The translations under genes were made by a program, and so were the position numbers. 48,043 nucleotides of DNA from Bacteroidetes bacterium B1(2017). GTDB taxonomy: Bacteria > Bacteroidota > Bacteroidia > UKL13-3. Location: the NCBI GenBank assembly GCA_002256395.1, contig NKJG01000013.1, positions 1 through 48,043 on the forward strand. The letters are read 5' to 3'. Positions within the stretch are counted from its first letter, which is position 1. Each line of letters opens with the position of its first letter. Below are positions 7,682 through 15,363 of this stretch, piece by piece. The notes beneath the pieces are model-generated. The model saw only the letters and a program-made list of their open reading frames with translations. It ran no database searches and was not told where the DNA came from.

Positions 7682-8956
7682 TTACTCAAAAAACGGCACC
7701 CCAACTGGTGCATATTTACGCATAGCTTCTTGGTTAATTTCCACTCCAATTCCTGGTTTTTCAGAAAGGGTTATTTGTCCATTTTTAATCATGGATGGGT
7801 CATAATTCACGATTTCCTTAAACATTGGGTCTTTATGAAAGTAAATTTGCCACTCCAAAATCATGAAGTTGGGCACAGACGCACACACGTGGGCTGAAGC
7901 CATTGCACCCAAATACGATGCTACCATGTGTGGAGCGAACGGTACATAATACAAGTTGGCCAAATTGGCAATTCTTTGTCCCTCGCCCAAACCTCCAGCT
8001 TTTTGCAAATCCGGCATGATAATATCCACAGCACCCGATTCCAACAAAGGCCTAAATCCATAAGCCAAATAATGATTCTCTCCAGCACAAATTGGTGTAG
8101 AAGTCGAACTGGTTATTTTTTTATAGGCATCGGCGTTTTCGGCCGGAATGGGTTCCTCTAACCACATGAGATTAAGGGGTTCAAGAATTTTGGCGATTTT
8201 CTCACCCGTAATGGCGTCATAACGGCCATGCATGTCGGCACATATATCCACGTTTGGACCAACAGCTGCTCTTGCAGCTGCCATTTGGTCATACATACGT
8301 TGGAGTTCGGCTGGACTAGCTGTCCAGTTATATTTGTCATATTTGTTGGGGTCATTGGCCTGGTCAAGGTCAAATTTCACTGCGTTAAAACCCATTTTCA
8401 CAGCTTCTAGTGCCGATTCTGCAAAATCTGAAGGTTTTGGGAGTCTGTTTTGATACAAAGCTGTATCCATATATAGCCTGATAGTGTCGCGAAATTTACC
8501 GCCTAAAAGTTGGTAAACTGGAACCCCCAATGCTTTGCCAGCGATATCCCAAAGAGCGGTTTCTACAGCAGTCAATACCGCAACATACATACCAGATTGA
8601 GCACCTTCAAAGAAGCCTGACTTTCGAATATCTTCAAAAAGTCTATGAACATTTAGCGGACTTTTACCTTTGATCCTCTGCCCAAACATTTTCACCAAAT
8701 GATAAGTCCCTGGAGTGGCATCCACGCCTTCGCCATGGCCTACTATGTCTTGATTGGTGTATATTTTCACGAAAAGACTGTGGCCATTTCTGATGTATCC
8801 ACATTTGATATCAGTAATTTTGAGGTCAGATGGAGCCGAGCTTTTGGGTGCTTTATCTACCGCAACCTCATATTCTCGGCCAAAGTTTAACAATGGATTT
8901 GCTGCCAAAACTGATGTCAAAGCAGCTTTGGAAAGAAAATTTCTTCTTGATGACAT
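7682..8956 (-). CDS. Tat-exported enolase-superfamily sugar-acid dehydratase (MR1)
   Basis: This 424-residue mandelate-racemase/muconate-lactonizing-family protein most resembles D-galactonate dehydratase. Residues 1-25 form a Tat signal (SRRNFLSK). The capping domain is about 45-170, the barrel about 180-400. Active-site residues are visible: K194 (VKFD), D241 and H243 (ADMHGR), E267 (LEEP), E293 (AGEN) and H343 (APHM); KPGIGVEIN near the end also matches galactonate dehydratase. The reaction is probably removal of water from an aldonate to give a 2-keto-3-deoxy acid, here in the periplasm because of the signal. It is the last gene of the minus-strand sugar-acid run, 56 bases after the first aldolase-like gene. 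The exact substrate is unknown. Confidence 0.86.
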   Translation of the reverse strand: MSSRRNFLSKAALTSVLAANPLLNFGREYEVAVDKAPKSSAPSDLKITDIKCGYIRNGHSLFVKIYTNQDIVGHGEGVDATPGTYHLVKMFGQRIKGKSPLNVHRLFEDIRKSGFFEGAQSGMYVAVLTAVETALWDIAGKALGVPVYQLLGGKFRDTIRLYMDTALYQNRLPKPSDFAESALEAVKMGFNAVKFDLDQANDPNKYDKYNWTASPAELQRMYDQMAAARAAVGPNVDICADMHGRYDAITGEKIAKILEPLNLMWLEEPIPAENADAYKKITSSTSTPICAGENHYLAYGFRPLLESGAVDIIMPDLQKAGGLGEGQRIANLANLYYVPFAPHMVASYLGAMASAHVCASVPNFMILEWQIYFHKDPMFKEIVNYDPSMIKNGQITLSEKPGIGVEINQEAMRKYAPVGVPFFE

Positions 8957-9012
8957 TTTAATATTTTTTTTAATTGAATAAATGAGTTTTGAGAACTAAA
9001 TAAATTCTGAAA

Positions 9013-9957
9013 CTACCAAGTCCTGCCTTTTAGCATTTCTTGGATTTGTTCCATTGGCACTGGCAACTTTGTCTTGTTATCGTTTAGCCATTTCGAGAAA
9101 TCCTTTTCAATTTCATCTGACCAACGGGTGTCTATTTGACCAGGGGTATATTTTTGCTCTCTAAGCCGTTGATGACCAAACATATCTCTTAATCTAACGA
9201 CTTCAGAAACTTTCACACATTCTTCTACCAAATGCGGTGGAATAAATAGAACACCACCGTCTCTACCAAAGACCACATCACCTGGCATTACTGTGGCATC
9301 TCCGATTCTGGTTGGCGTATTTATACCAATTAAGGTGGTATTTAAAGATGTTGCTGCATTGTTAAGGTGGTGCGAAGGATGATAAGACTTAAAAAATGAG
9401 GTAAAACCTCCAATCTCTTTTAATCCATTAATGTCCCTCACTGCTCCGTTGTACACAATGCCATTTCCTGTTTTGGCATAAATTGAGTTCCCCAAATTAT
9501 CGCCTATAGTTGGGCCATCTTCGTAGGCATTGAATTGGTCAGCCACGTAAACATCTCCTTTAACCAAAAGGTCAATTGGCCAAGCATTTTGAGATTTCAC
9601 CCTTCCGTCTTTCTCATGGCCTTTGTCGTCAATTGCTGTTTGAATATCAGGTCTACCAGGTGTAAATGTGGCTGTAACTGCTCGTCCAACCAACACAGAG
9701 TCAGGGTTTATGGTCAACCAATTGCCTTCATATTGGTGCTTATAGTTTTTATTTCTCAATACCGCCCAAACCTCTTCGAGTGTCGATTTTTTTAATCTTT
9801 GTAAAAGTGCATCTGACACTTTAGGACGGCCGTCAGGAAAACGCTCACCCTTCCATTCTCTGGTAAGATGAAGCATATATTCTTTTGAAATCTGCTGGGA
9901 AAAACCCACAAAAGATACAAAAGTCAGTATTGTTAAAAGTAAAATTTTGTTTTTCAT
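9013..9957 (-). CDS. Exported RraA-family aldolase-like protein (copy 1)
   Basis: This 314-residue protein carries a Sec signal (to about residue 20) and an RraA/HMG-CHA aldolase-type core. The core motifs are GDNLGNSIYAK, GAVRD (R174, D175) and GDVVFG...GVLFIP. Members of this fold include RNase E inhibitors and class II pyruvate aldolases that use Arg-Asp and a divalent metal; the signal peptide argues against RNase regulation and for an aldolase. It is longer than usual, with extra N-terminal (about 21-95) and C-terminal (about 255-314, KYTPGQID) segments shared with copy 2 at 12731. It lies 13 bases downstream of the BASS transporter and 56 bases upstream of MR1. Cleavage of a keto-deoxy acid is inferred. 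Confidence 0.8.
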   Translation of the reverse strand: MKNKILLLTILTFVSFVGFSQQISKEYMLHLTREWKGERFPDGRPKVSDALLQRLKKSTLEEVWAVLRNKNYKHQYEGNWLTINPDSVLVGRAVTATFTPGRPDIQTAIDDKGHEKDGRVKSQNAWPIDLLVKGDVYVADQFNAYEDGPTIGDNLGNSIYAKTGNGIVYNGAVRDINGLKEIGGFTSFFKSYHPSHHLNNAATSLNTTLIGINTPTRIGDATVMPGDVVFGRDGGVLFIPPHLVEECVKVSEVVRLRDMFGHQRLREQKYTPGQIDTRWSDEIEKDFSKWLNDNKTKLPVPMEQIQEMLKGRTW

Positions 9958-9970
9958 TTTTTGTTTTCTG

Positions 9971-10894
9971 TTAATCTTCAGTTTTTTTATTACCCCACCA
10001 ACTAGCCAGCAGTGAGCCAGATATGTTCATCATTGGCCCGAAAATGGCTGATGCTAGGCCAACAGTTGCGAGTTTGCCCATTTCGTTGGCCAGTGCTGAT
10101 GCCAATCCCCCGTTTTGCATACCTACCTCAAGAGCAATTGCTCTTGCATCTTTTTCTTTAAGTTTGAGCATTTTCGCAGAAAAATAACCTAATAGATAAC
10201 CTCCTACATTGTGAATAAATACCGCCAGTAACAATAATCCACCCACTGTTTCAAGTGATTTTTGTCCACTTGCAGTGACTATAATGATAATAAAACCTAT
10301 GCCCACCATGGAGAAATATGGTAATATATTTTTTATTTTGGCCATTAAAAGAGGAAAGAACCTATTTGCCAATACACCCAAAACGACAGGTAATATTACA
10401 ATTTTTGTCATATCCCAAACCATACTTAAGAACTTTATTTCGATAAGTTCTCCTCCAAGAGTTTTCATCAATAGTGGTGTAAGTATAGGTGCCAAAAGTG
10501 TTGCCATTGTGGTTATACATATGGAAAGTGCCAAATTTGCTTTTGCTAACATAGCCATCACATTAGAAGCCAATCCACTTGGGCTACAACCAATTAAAAC
10601 GACTCCAGCGGCTATCTCTGGGGGGAAATCAAATAATTTGGTCAGTCCAAAACCCAACAAAGGCATAATCATAAACTGAGCTACCAAACCAATTAAAACC
10701 AACTTTGGCGTTTTTACGATAGCCATAAAGTCCTCCTCAGTAATGGTAGAACCCATGCCCAGCATAATAACTTGAAGAATCGGAATAATAAACTTGCTGA
10801 ATTTAACGCCATTTATTTCTATGAAATAACTTGGAAAGTTATAGGCAATAATTACAATCAGAATAATTGAAAAAGGGTAAATGTATTTTTTCAT
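9971..10894 (-). CDS. BASS-family (bile acid:sodium symporter-like) transporter
   Basis: This 307-residue integral membrane protein has about nine or ten hydrophobic helices. Family motifs are visible: GCSPSGLASNVMAMLA in the first crossover region and EVGMQNGGLASALA in the second. Family members import bile acids, pantoate, pyruvate and other organic anions with sodium. In this operon, between two RraA/dehydratase modules, the natural role is inner-membrane uptake of the acid or keto-acid product; that is inferred. The start is a clear ATG with MKKYIYPFS. It follows MR2 by 65 bases and precedes the aldolase-like gene by 13 bases. Confidence 0.88.
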   Translation of the reverse strand: MKKYIYPFSIILIVIIAYNFPSYFIEINGVKFSKFIIPILQVIMLGMGSTITEEDFMAIVKTPKLVLIGLVAQFMIMPLLGFGLTKLFDFPPEIAAGVVLIGCSPSGLASNVMAMLAKANLALSICITTMATLLAPILTPLLMKTLGGELIEIKFLSMVWDMTKIVILPVVLGVLANRFFPLLMAKIKNILPYFSMVGIGFIIIIVTASGQKSLETVGGLLLLAVFIHNVGGYLLGYFSAKMLKLKEKDARAIALEVGMQNGGLASALANEMGKLATVGLASAIFGPMMNISGSLLASWWGNKKTED

Positions 10895-10959
10895 TTAAGG
10901 AGGTATAAATTAGAATATTTAAACAGAAAACTACAGATAATTTGCCGTTTTTCAAAAAA

Positions 10960-12459
10960 TTAACTCCAAGTTCGATCCCAACTATCCACCTTATCCCACT
11001 CAGTAGTGGGTGCAAAATAAAGTTCACCAGTGGCCAAATGCTCTTTGGCAACTTTTTCGTTCATTTCTATACCCAATCCTGGCGTTTCCGGCACTTTCAC
11101 AAATCCATCTTTATAAATAGGCTTGTCAATTCCAGTCACTAAATCTTCCCACCAAGGCACATCGAAACTGTGGTGTTCCAAAGCCACAAAATTTTCTGTG
11201 GCTGCTGCACAATGGATATTTGCCATAAAACAAACTGGCGTACCCGCAAAGTGCATGGCCATTGGAATGCCTCGCTCCTCGGCGTAGTCACCAATTTTTT
11301 TGGTTTCTATTAGGCCACCCGAGCTCGCCAAATCCGGTTGAATCATATCAACAGCTTTGTTGTCGATGAGTTTTATAAATTCTTCTTTCAAATAAATATC
11401 CTCACCAGTTAGTGTTGGCGTTTCAATGGCATCCGAAATTTGTTTCCATTGGTCGGTGTAGAACCATGGCACCATGTCTTCCAACCAGGCTAATTGAAAT
11501 TTTTCCAAAGCCTTGCCCAATCTTATGGCTGTATTGACACCAAAATGCCCAAAATGGTCGGCTGCTAAGGGAATATCATAACCAACCACTTTTCGAGTTT
11601 CATCCACGAAATTGGCCATGATTTCTATGCCCTTATCAGTAAGCTGAATGCCAGTGAATGGGTGTTTGGTTTGCGAATAACCGCGTGCATTTCCTTTTTG
11701 TGGTCCAGCAGTACCCCATTGTCTTGTGTAATCCGTATTTAGTCCGCCCACCACAGTTCCAGGGTGACTTTTGAGCATTTCTACCCCAAAATCCATTTTC
11801 AAAAATGTAAGTCCGAGTTTTTTCCTTTCGTTCATTTTTTGGGCAAATGCGATCGGATCTGGCAAGGTAGGAGTATCTCCATAAATACGGATATGGTCGC
11901 GATATTTACCACCCAGCATCTGATAGGCTGGCACACCATATGCTTTTCCTGCGAGGTCCATCAAGGCCATTTCAACCCCACAAACGCCTCCTGCTGCTCG
12001 ACCATGGTTACCAAATTGCTTTATTTCCTTGAAAAGCATTTCAGGTGTACATGGATTTTTACCTAATAACCGACTTTTCAAGAACAAGCCGTATTTGGCA
12101 CTTGCTCCGTCCCGTATCTCTCCATATCCAGAAATCCCCTGGTTGGTATCGATTCTTATGATAGGGCAAGTCATCGGTGCTTTTGTAATGACAGCGATTC
12201 TTACATCGGTAATTTTTAGATCCGAAGGATTACTAGAGCGATTTACTTTTTGGGTTAAAAACTCTATTTCTTTGGCAGGATTTCCATCAAACATCAATCC
12301 AAGTGAAAGTCCTCCAAGAGCAGATTTTCTAATAAAATCCCTCCTATTGTCTCCTTTACTTTCAGTATTTTGATGAATTGGTTGTTCGATTTCTATTTCT
12401 TTTGGACCTTCTGGAATTTGGCCATTAAATTTAAATCTGTCTAAAAAATTCTTTTTCAT
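10960..12459 (-). CDS. Tat-exported enolase-superfamily protein (MR2)
   Basis: This 499-residue mandelate-racemase-family protein has its twin-arginine motif (NRRDFIRKS, R39-R40) after an unusually long hydrophilic N-region; no later in-frame ATG precedes the motif. The capping domain is about 80-190. Likely active-site residues are K221 (LKMD), D301 (AADHFGHF), E327 (LEDM), E353 (TGED) and H403 (AMHF). Between K221 and D301 there are about 33 more residues than in MR1, rich in G, T and Q, an insertion near the barrel mouth. The end carries PGLGIEMNE. A dehydratase or epimerase on a sugar acid is likely, in the periplasm. It is the gene upstream of the BASS transporter. Confidence 0.84.
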   Translation of the reverse strand: MKKNFLDRFKFNGQIPEGPKEIEIEQPIHQNTESKGDNRRDFIRKSALGGLSLGLMFDGNPAKEIEFLTQKVNRSSNPSDLKITDVRIAVITKAPMTCPIIRIDTNQGISGYGEIRDGASAKYGLFLKSRLLGKNPCTPEMLFKEIKQFGNHGRAAGGVCGVEMALMDLAGKAYGVPAYQMLGGKYRDHIRIYGDTPTLPDPIAFAQKMNERKKLGLTFLKMDFGVEMLKSHPGTVVGGLNTDYTRQWGTAGPQKGNARGYSQTKHPFTGIQLTDKGIEIMANFVDETRKVVGYDIPLAADHFGHFGVNTAIRLGKALEKFQLAWLEDMVPWFYTDQWKQISDAIETPTLTGEDIYLKEEFIKLIDNKAVDMIQPDLASSGGLIETKKIGDYAEERGIPMAMHFAGTPVCFMANIHCAAATENFVALEHHSFDVPWWEDLVTGIDKPIYKDGFVKVPETPGLGIEMNEKVAKEHLATGELYFAPTTEWDKVDSWDRTWS

Positions 12460-12730
12460 GTTATTTATAATTTTGGTTGAATATCTTGTTTATACTTTGC
12501 TCTTGAACTACTTTCTTTCAAGCCAGTTCAATAAGTTATTTCCATTTGTACCATTTTTTAGACACAGTGATACTCAGAGTTTTTATAAATTACTCTGTCG
12601 TATGAGTTCCACAGAGTTATAGGCTATGCTTCGTCTTTTTTTTAAATTACTAAAAAAAACTGAGCTCGTAAACTATGTGTTTTATGTGCCTATGTGTTTA
12701 GATTCGCAACGGAATTGGATAAAGATTTAA
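12460..12730. other. Intergenic region with decayed CTCTGTG-type repeats
   Basis: This 271-base gap inside the sugar-acid run holds several scattered units: ACACAGTGATACTCAGAG (near 12574), ACTCTGTCG (near 12592), CCACAGAGTTATA (near 12609) and TATGTG units (12675-12703). These look like remnants of intergenic repeats. No ORF or clear hairpin terminator is visible. Confidence 0.35.
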
Positions 12731-13660
12731 TTACCAATTTCTGTCTTTCATAAACTTATCCAGTTCTGCTCTTGACATGGGCAAAAATTTCGGATTGTCA
12801 TTGATCCATTTCAAAAAATCATCTTTTATTTCTTTAGACCAAGCTTGGTCTATTTGGCCAGGAGTATATTTGCCCTCTTTAAGTCTTTGTATCCCAAACT
12901 TATCTCTAAGAGCAATAAACTCTGAATTGATAATTACTTTTTCGGCCAAATGTGCTGGAATAAAAATAACACCTTCTCTTTTGCCCAAAACCAAATCACC
13001 AGGAAATACAGAAACACGACCAATTCTAATCGGACAATTTATACAGGTCATGATCATTTCTTTGATGTATGAAGGATCAGCTCCTCTGATGAATCCCACA
13101 AAACCGTCAATATTTTCTAATCCCTCCAAGTCTCTGATGGCACCATCAAATACAACACCTGTTTTAGATTTGGCGTAGATGGAGTTCCCGAGATTATCGC
13201 CAATAAGAGTTCCATCTATTATTTTCCCATATCCATCAGCCACGTAAACATCTCCTGTTTGCAGAAGATCAATTGGCCATGAGTTGGGCGAACCTAATCT
13301 ACCTTCAGATTTGCCTTTTTCTTTGATAGGGTTATCTAAGTCCGGTCTAGAAGGCATATATTGTGTGGTCAATACCCTTCCTGCTAGGACTTTGTCTGGA
13401 TGAATAATCTGCCAGCCTCCTTCAAACTGATTATTATAGCCTTCGTTTTTCATGGTTCCCCAAGCTTCTTCTATCGAAATATTGGCGAGGCGTTTAACCA
13501 AATCATCCGAAACTTTTGGGCGACCGTCGGGAAATCTATCACCTTTCCACTGAGAAGTAAAAATGAGCATTTGGTCTTTGGTCCATTGGATATTTTGAGC
13601 AACAACTTGGCTCGACCAAAAGAATAAGCCTAAAAAGGCTATTTTGAGTGAGATTTTCAT
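12731..13660 (-). CDS. Exported RraA-family aldolase-like protein (copy 2)
   Basis: This is a 309-residue paralogue of the 9013 protein, about half identical by eye over the aligned region. Both share KG(D/E)RFPDGRPKVSD, GDNLGNSIYAK, GA(I/V)RD (here R176, D177) and the KYTPGQID...W C-terminal segment. The Sec signal ends near VVAQ (residue 22). The likely role is metal-dependent aldol cleavage of a 2-keto-3-deoxy acid to pyruvate plus an aldehyde in the periplasm. It is the first gene after the SusD terminator hairpin, and MR2 follows 271 bases on. The region around the catalytic R-D differs between the copies (FDGAIRDLEG against YNGAVRDING), so substrates may differ. Confidence 0.8.
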   Translation of the reverse strand: MKISLKIAFLGLFFWSSQVVAQNIQWTKDQMLIFTSQWKGDRFPDGRPKVSDDLVKRLANISIEEAWGTMKNEGYNNQFEGGWQIIHPDKVLAGRVLTTQYMPSRPDLDNPIKEKGKSEGRLGSPNSWPIDLLQTGDVYVADGYGKIIDGTLIGDNLGNSIYAKSKTGVVFDGAIRDLEGLENIDGFVGFIRGADPSYIKEMIMTCINCPIRIGRVSVFPGDLVLGKREGVIFIPAHLAEKVIINSEFIALRDKFGIQRLKEGKYTPGQIDQAWSKEIKDDFLKWINDNPKFLPMSRAELDKFMKDRNW

Positions 13661-13742
13661 GATTTTTTTTTATAAATGGTTGAATAAAGAATTGAGTATT
13701 TTTGGTATAAAAATAACTCTGAGCAAACACATATAAATATAA

Positions 13743-13778
13743 ACAGAATCTCTTTCAATTGGTCAAAAGAGATTCTGT
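13743..13778 (-). terminator. 13-base-pair hairpin between susD and the aldolase-like gene
   Basis: ACAGAATCTCTTT (13743-13755) pairs perfectly with AAAGAGATTCTGT (13766-13778) around a 10-base loop. It lies 17 bases after the SusD stop codon. The T run after it on the minus strand is weak, so it could be a partial terminator or mRNA-stabilising structure that lowers expression of the downstream enzymes relative to SusCD. Confidence 0.65.
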
Positions 13779-13794
13779 ATTTTCTTAAAAAATA

Positions 13795-15324
13795 TTATTT
13801 ATCCCACCAAACTTTGGTGTCTAAATCATCCGGCCCTTGTCTTGTAATGGCTTCTTTTACATTAACACTATTTACCGATATTTCAGAATTTGGATAGGTA
13901 AGCCTGTTAATAAAGTTTCCTTTGATGACTTTTCCAGGAAAAGGGTTAGGCGTTAATTTTGGAAAACCGCTTCTTCTGAAATTAGCAAAAGCTTCTGGAC
14001 CGTTTAAGAAAGAAGAAACCCAGTATTGCGTATTGATTTGTTCCAAAGCCTTGGCAGCATCAAAAGTATTTACAACAAAATATGCATCGATATCAGCTGG
14101 AGCTACCGCGGAATTGGCGTCGTAAGCTGCCAATTGCTCCATGTGGGCTTTGATACCATTTTTATATAATGTTTCCACAGAACCTGTTGTCCAACCTCTT
14201 TGTACAGCTTCGGCCAATAAAAGTTGACATTGAGAGTAGGTTACCAAAAACATCGGAGCAGTTACTTTTACCATTCTGGTTCTATCTACTTGTGAAAAGT
14301 CATAAAAACTTGCCAAACTTAGGTCTTTTACAGGGCCTGAAATTGTGCTGTTGTCATAGCCAAAAGGCATACCAATTTGTACAGAAGGGTCCGTATTGGC
14401 TCTTGAAGCAACCATCTCTGGTCCTGATTTTGCTCCCACATATCTTACTGCTATGGATTTTAACCTAGGATCTTTGGTGCTTTTCAGGTAATTGGCAAAT
14501 GGAGCACCAATATATACGTTGGCAGCCTCAGTGGCATTTAAAGTATTTCCAATTCCATTTGTATAATTAGGGTCATGCTTTACGAAAGCATTGTCAGCAT
14601 TAGAAGCCATTAATCCACCGCTTACAGCTTTTGCTACTACTTGTGCGGCTTGAGTGGGATCAATTTTACTCAACCTCATTCCTGCTCTTAATAGAAGTGA
14701 ATTTCCGAATTTCTTCCATTTGGCCACATCTCCACCATATAAAACATCTGCTGTTTCTACAGTTTTGGCAGCATCCAAGGCAGCTGAGGCTTCTGTTAAT
14801 TCTTTGATAATTCCTGCATATACAGCCTGTTGAGACTCATACTTTGGCAATACGATTTGGTCTGAATAACCTTTTCCTGCCTCAGCATAAGGAATATCAC
14901 CGTAAGAATCCGTAAGAATCATGAAAGCGTAAGATTGAAGAATTCTGGCCATGTTGTACAGGTTGCTTCTTGCGGGTAAATCTTTTGTTATCAAGAGCAC
15001 ATCCTGCGTATTTCTAACCACGTTTCTGTAATATCTTTGCCAGTTAACAACGGTATTATCTCGACTATCTTGATTAAAGTTTGCTCCCGTCAATACCCCT
15101 GAGTTTGGTGATACCATTTGCTGAACAATACCCACCTCATAAAATACTGTTCCCGCCGGAAACGAGGAATTGACAGTTGCATTGTTTAGGATAAATACAG
15201 GATTAATGGCAGTTGCAGCAGTTTTATTGATGTTCATTTCATCAAAACCTTTGTCGCATGAGCCTAGGCTGAATGCCAATGTGGTGAAAACTAATGCCCA
15301 CTTATTTTTAAATATATTTCTCAT
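13795..15324 (-). CDS. SusD/RagB-family outer-membrane nutrient-binding lipoprotein
   Basis: This 509-residue SusD-like protein forms the lid over the SusC channel and binds the nutrient at the cell surface. The lipoprotein signal ends LGSC (C23), followed by DKGFDEMN, a common SusD start. The TPR-like helical repeats fall in about 90-260, and the C-terminal part has the aromatic-rich YWVSSFLNGPEAFANFRRSG pattern with FPKLTPNPF typical of the SusD-like subgroup found with short operons. It starts 39 bases after SusC and is certainly cotranscribed with it. The nearby enzymes suggest an oligomeric or monomeric sugar acid as ligand; that is inferred. Confidence 0.93.
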   Translation of the reverse strand: MRNIFKNKWALVFTTLAFSLGSCDKGFDEMNINKTAATAINPVFILNNATVNSSFPAGTVFYEVGIVQQMVSPNSGVLTGANFNQDSRDNTVVNWQRYYRNVVRNTQDVLLITKDLPARSNLYNMARILQSYAFMILTDSYGDIPYAEAGKGYSDQIVLPKYESQQAVYAGIIKELTEASAALDAAKTVETADVLYGGDVAKWKKFGNSLLLRAGMRLSKIDPTQAAQVVAKAVSGGLMASNADNAFVKHDPNYTNGIGNTLNATEAANVYIGAPFANYLKSTKDPRLKSIAVRYVGAKSGPEMVASRANTDPSVQIGMPFGYDNSTISGPVKDLSLASFYDFSQVDRTRMVKVTAPMFLVTYSQCQLLLAEAVQRGWTTGSVETLYKNGIKAHMEQLAAYDANSAVAPADIDAYFVVNTFDAAKALEQINTQYWVSSFLNGPEAFANFRRSGFPKLTPNPFPGKVIKGNFINRLTYPNSEISVNSVNVKEAITRQGPDDLDTKVWWDK

Positions 15325-15363
15325 AATAATTTCAATTTTTAAGTTTAATTAATCGGTTTAGGT

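Noticed and set aside
10275..10679. 134-residue antisense frame inside the BASS transporter
   Set aside because: Entirely within a gene with clear transporter motifs; no signal or domain of its own.
12777..13178. 133-residue antisense frame inside the second RraA-type gene
   Set aside because: Inside a gene supported by a paralogue; serine/proline-rich composition from the opposite strand.
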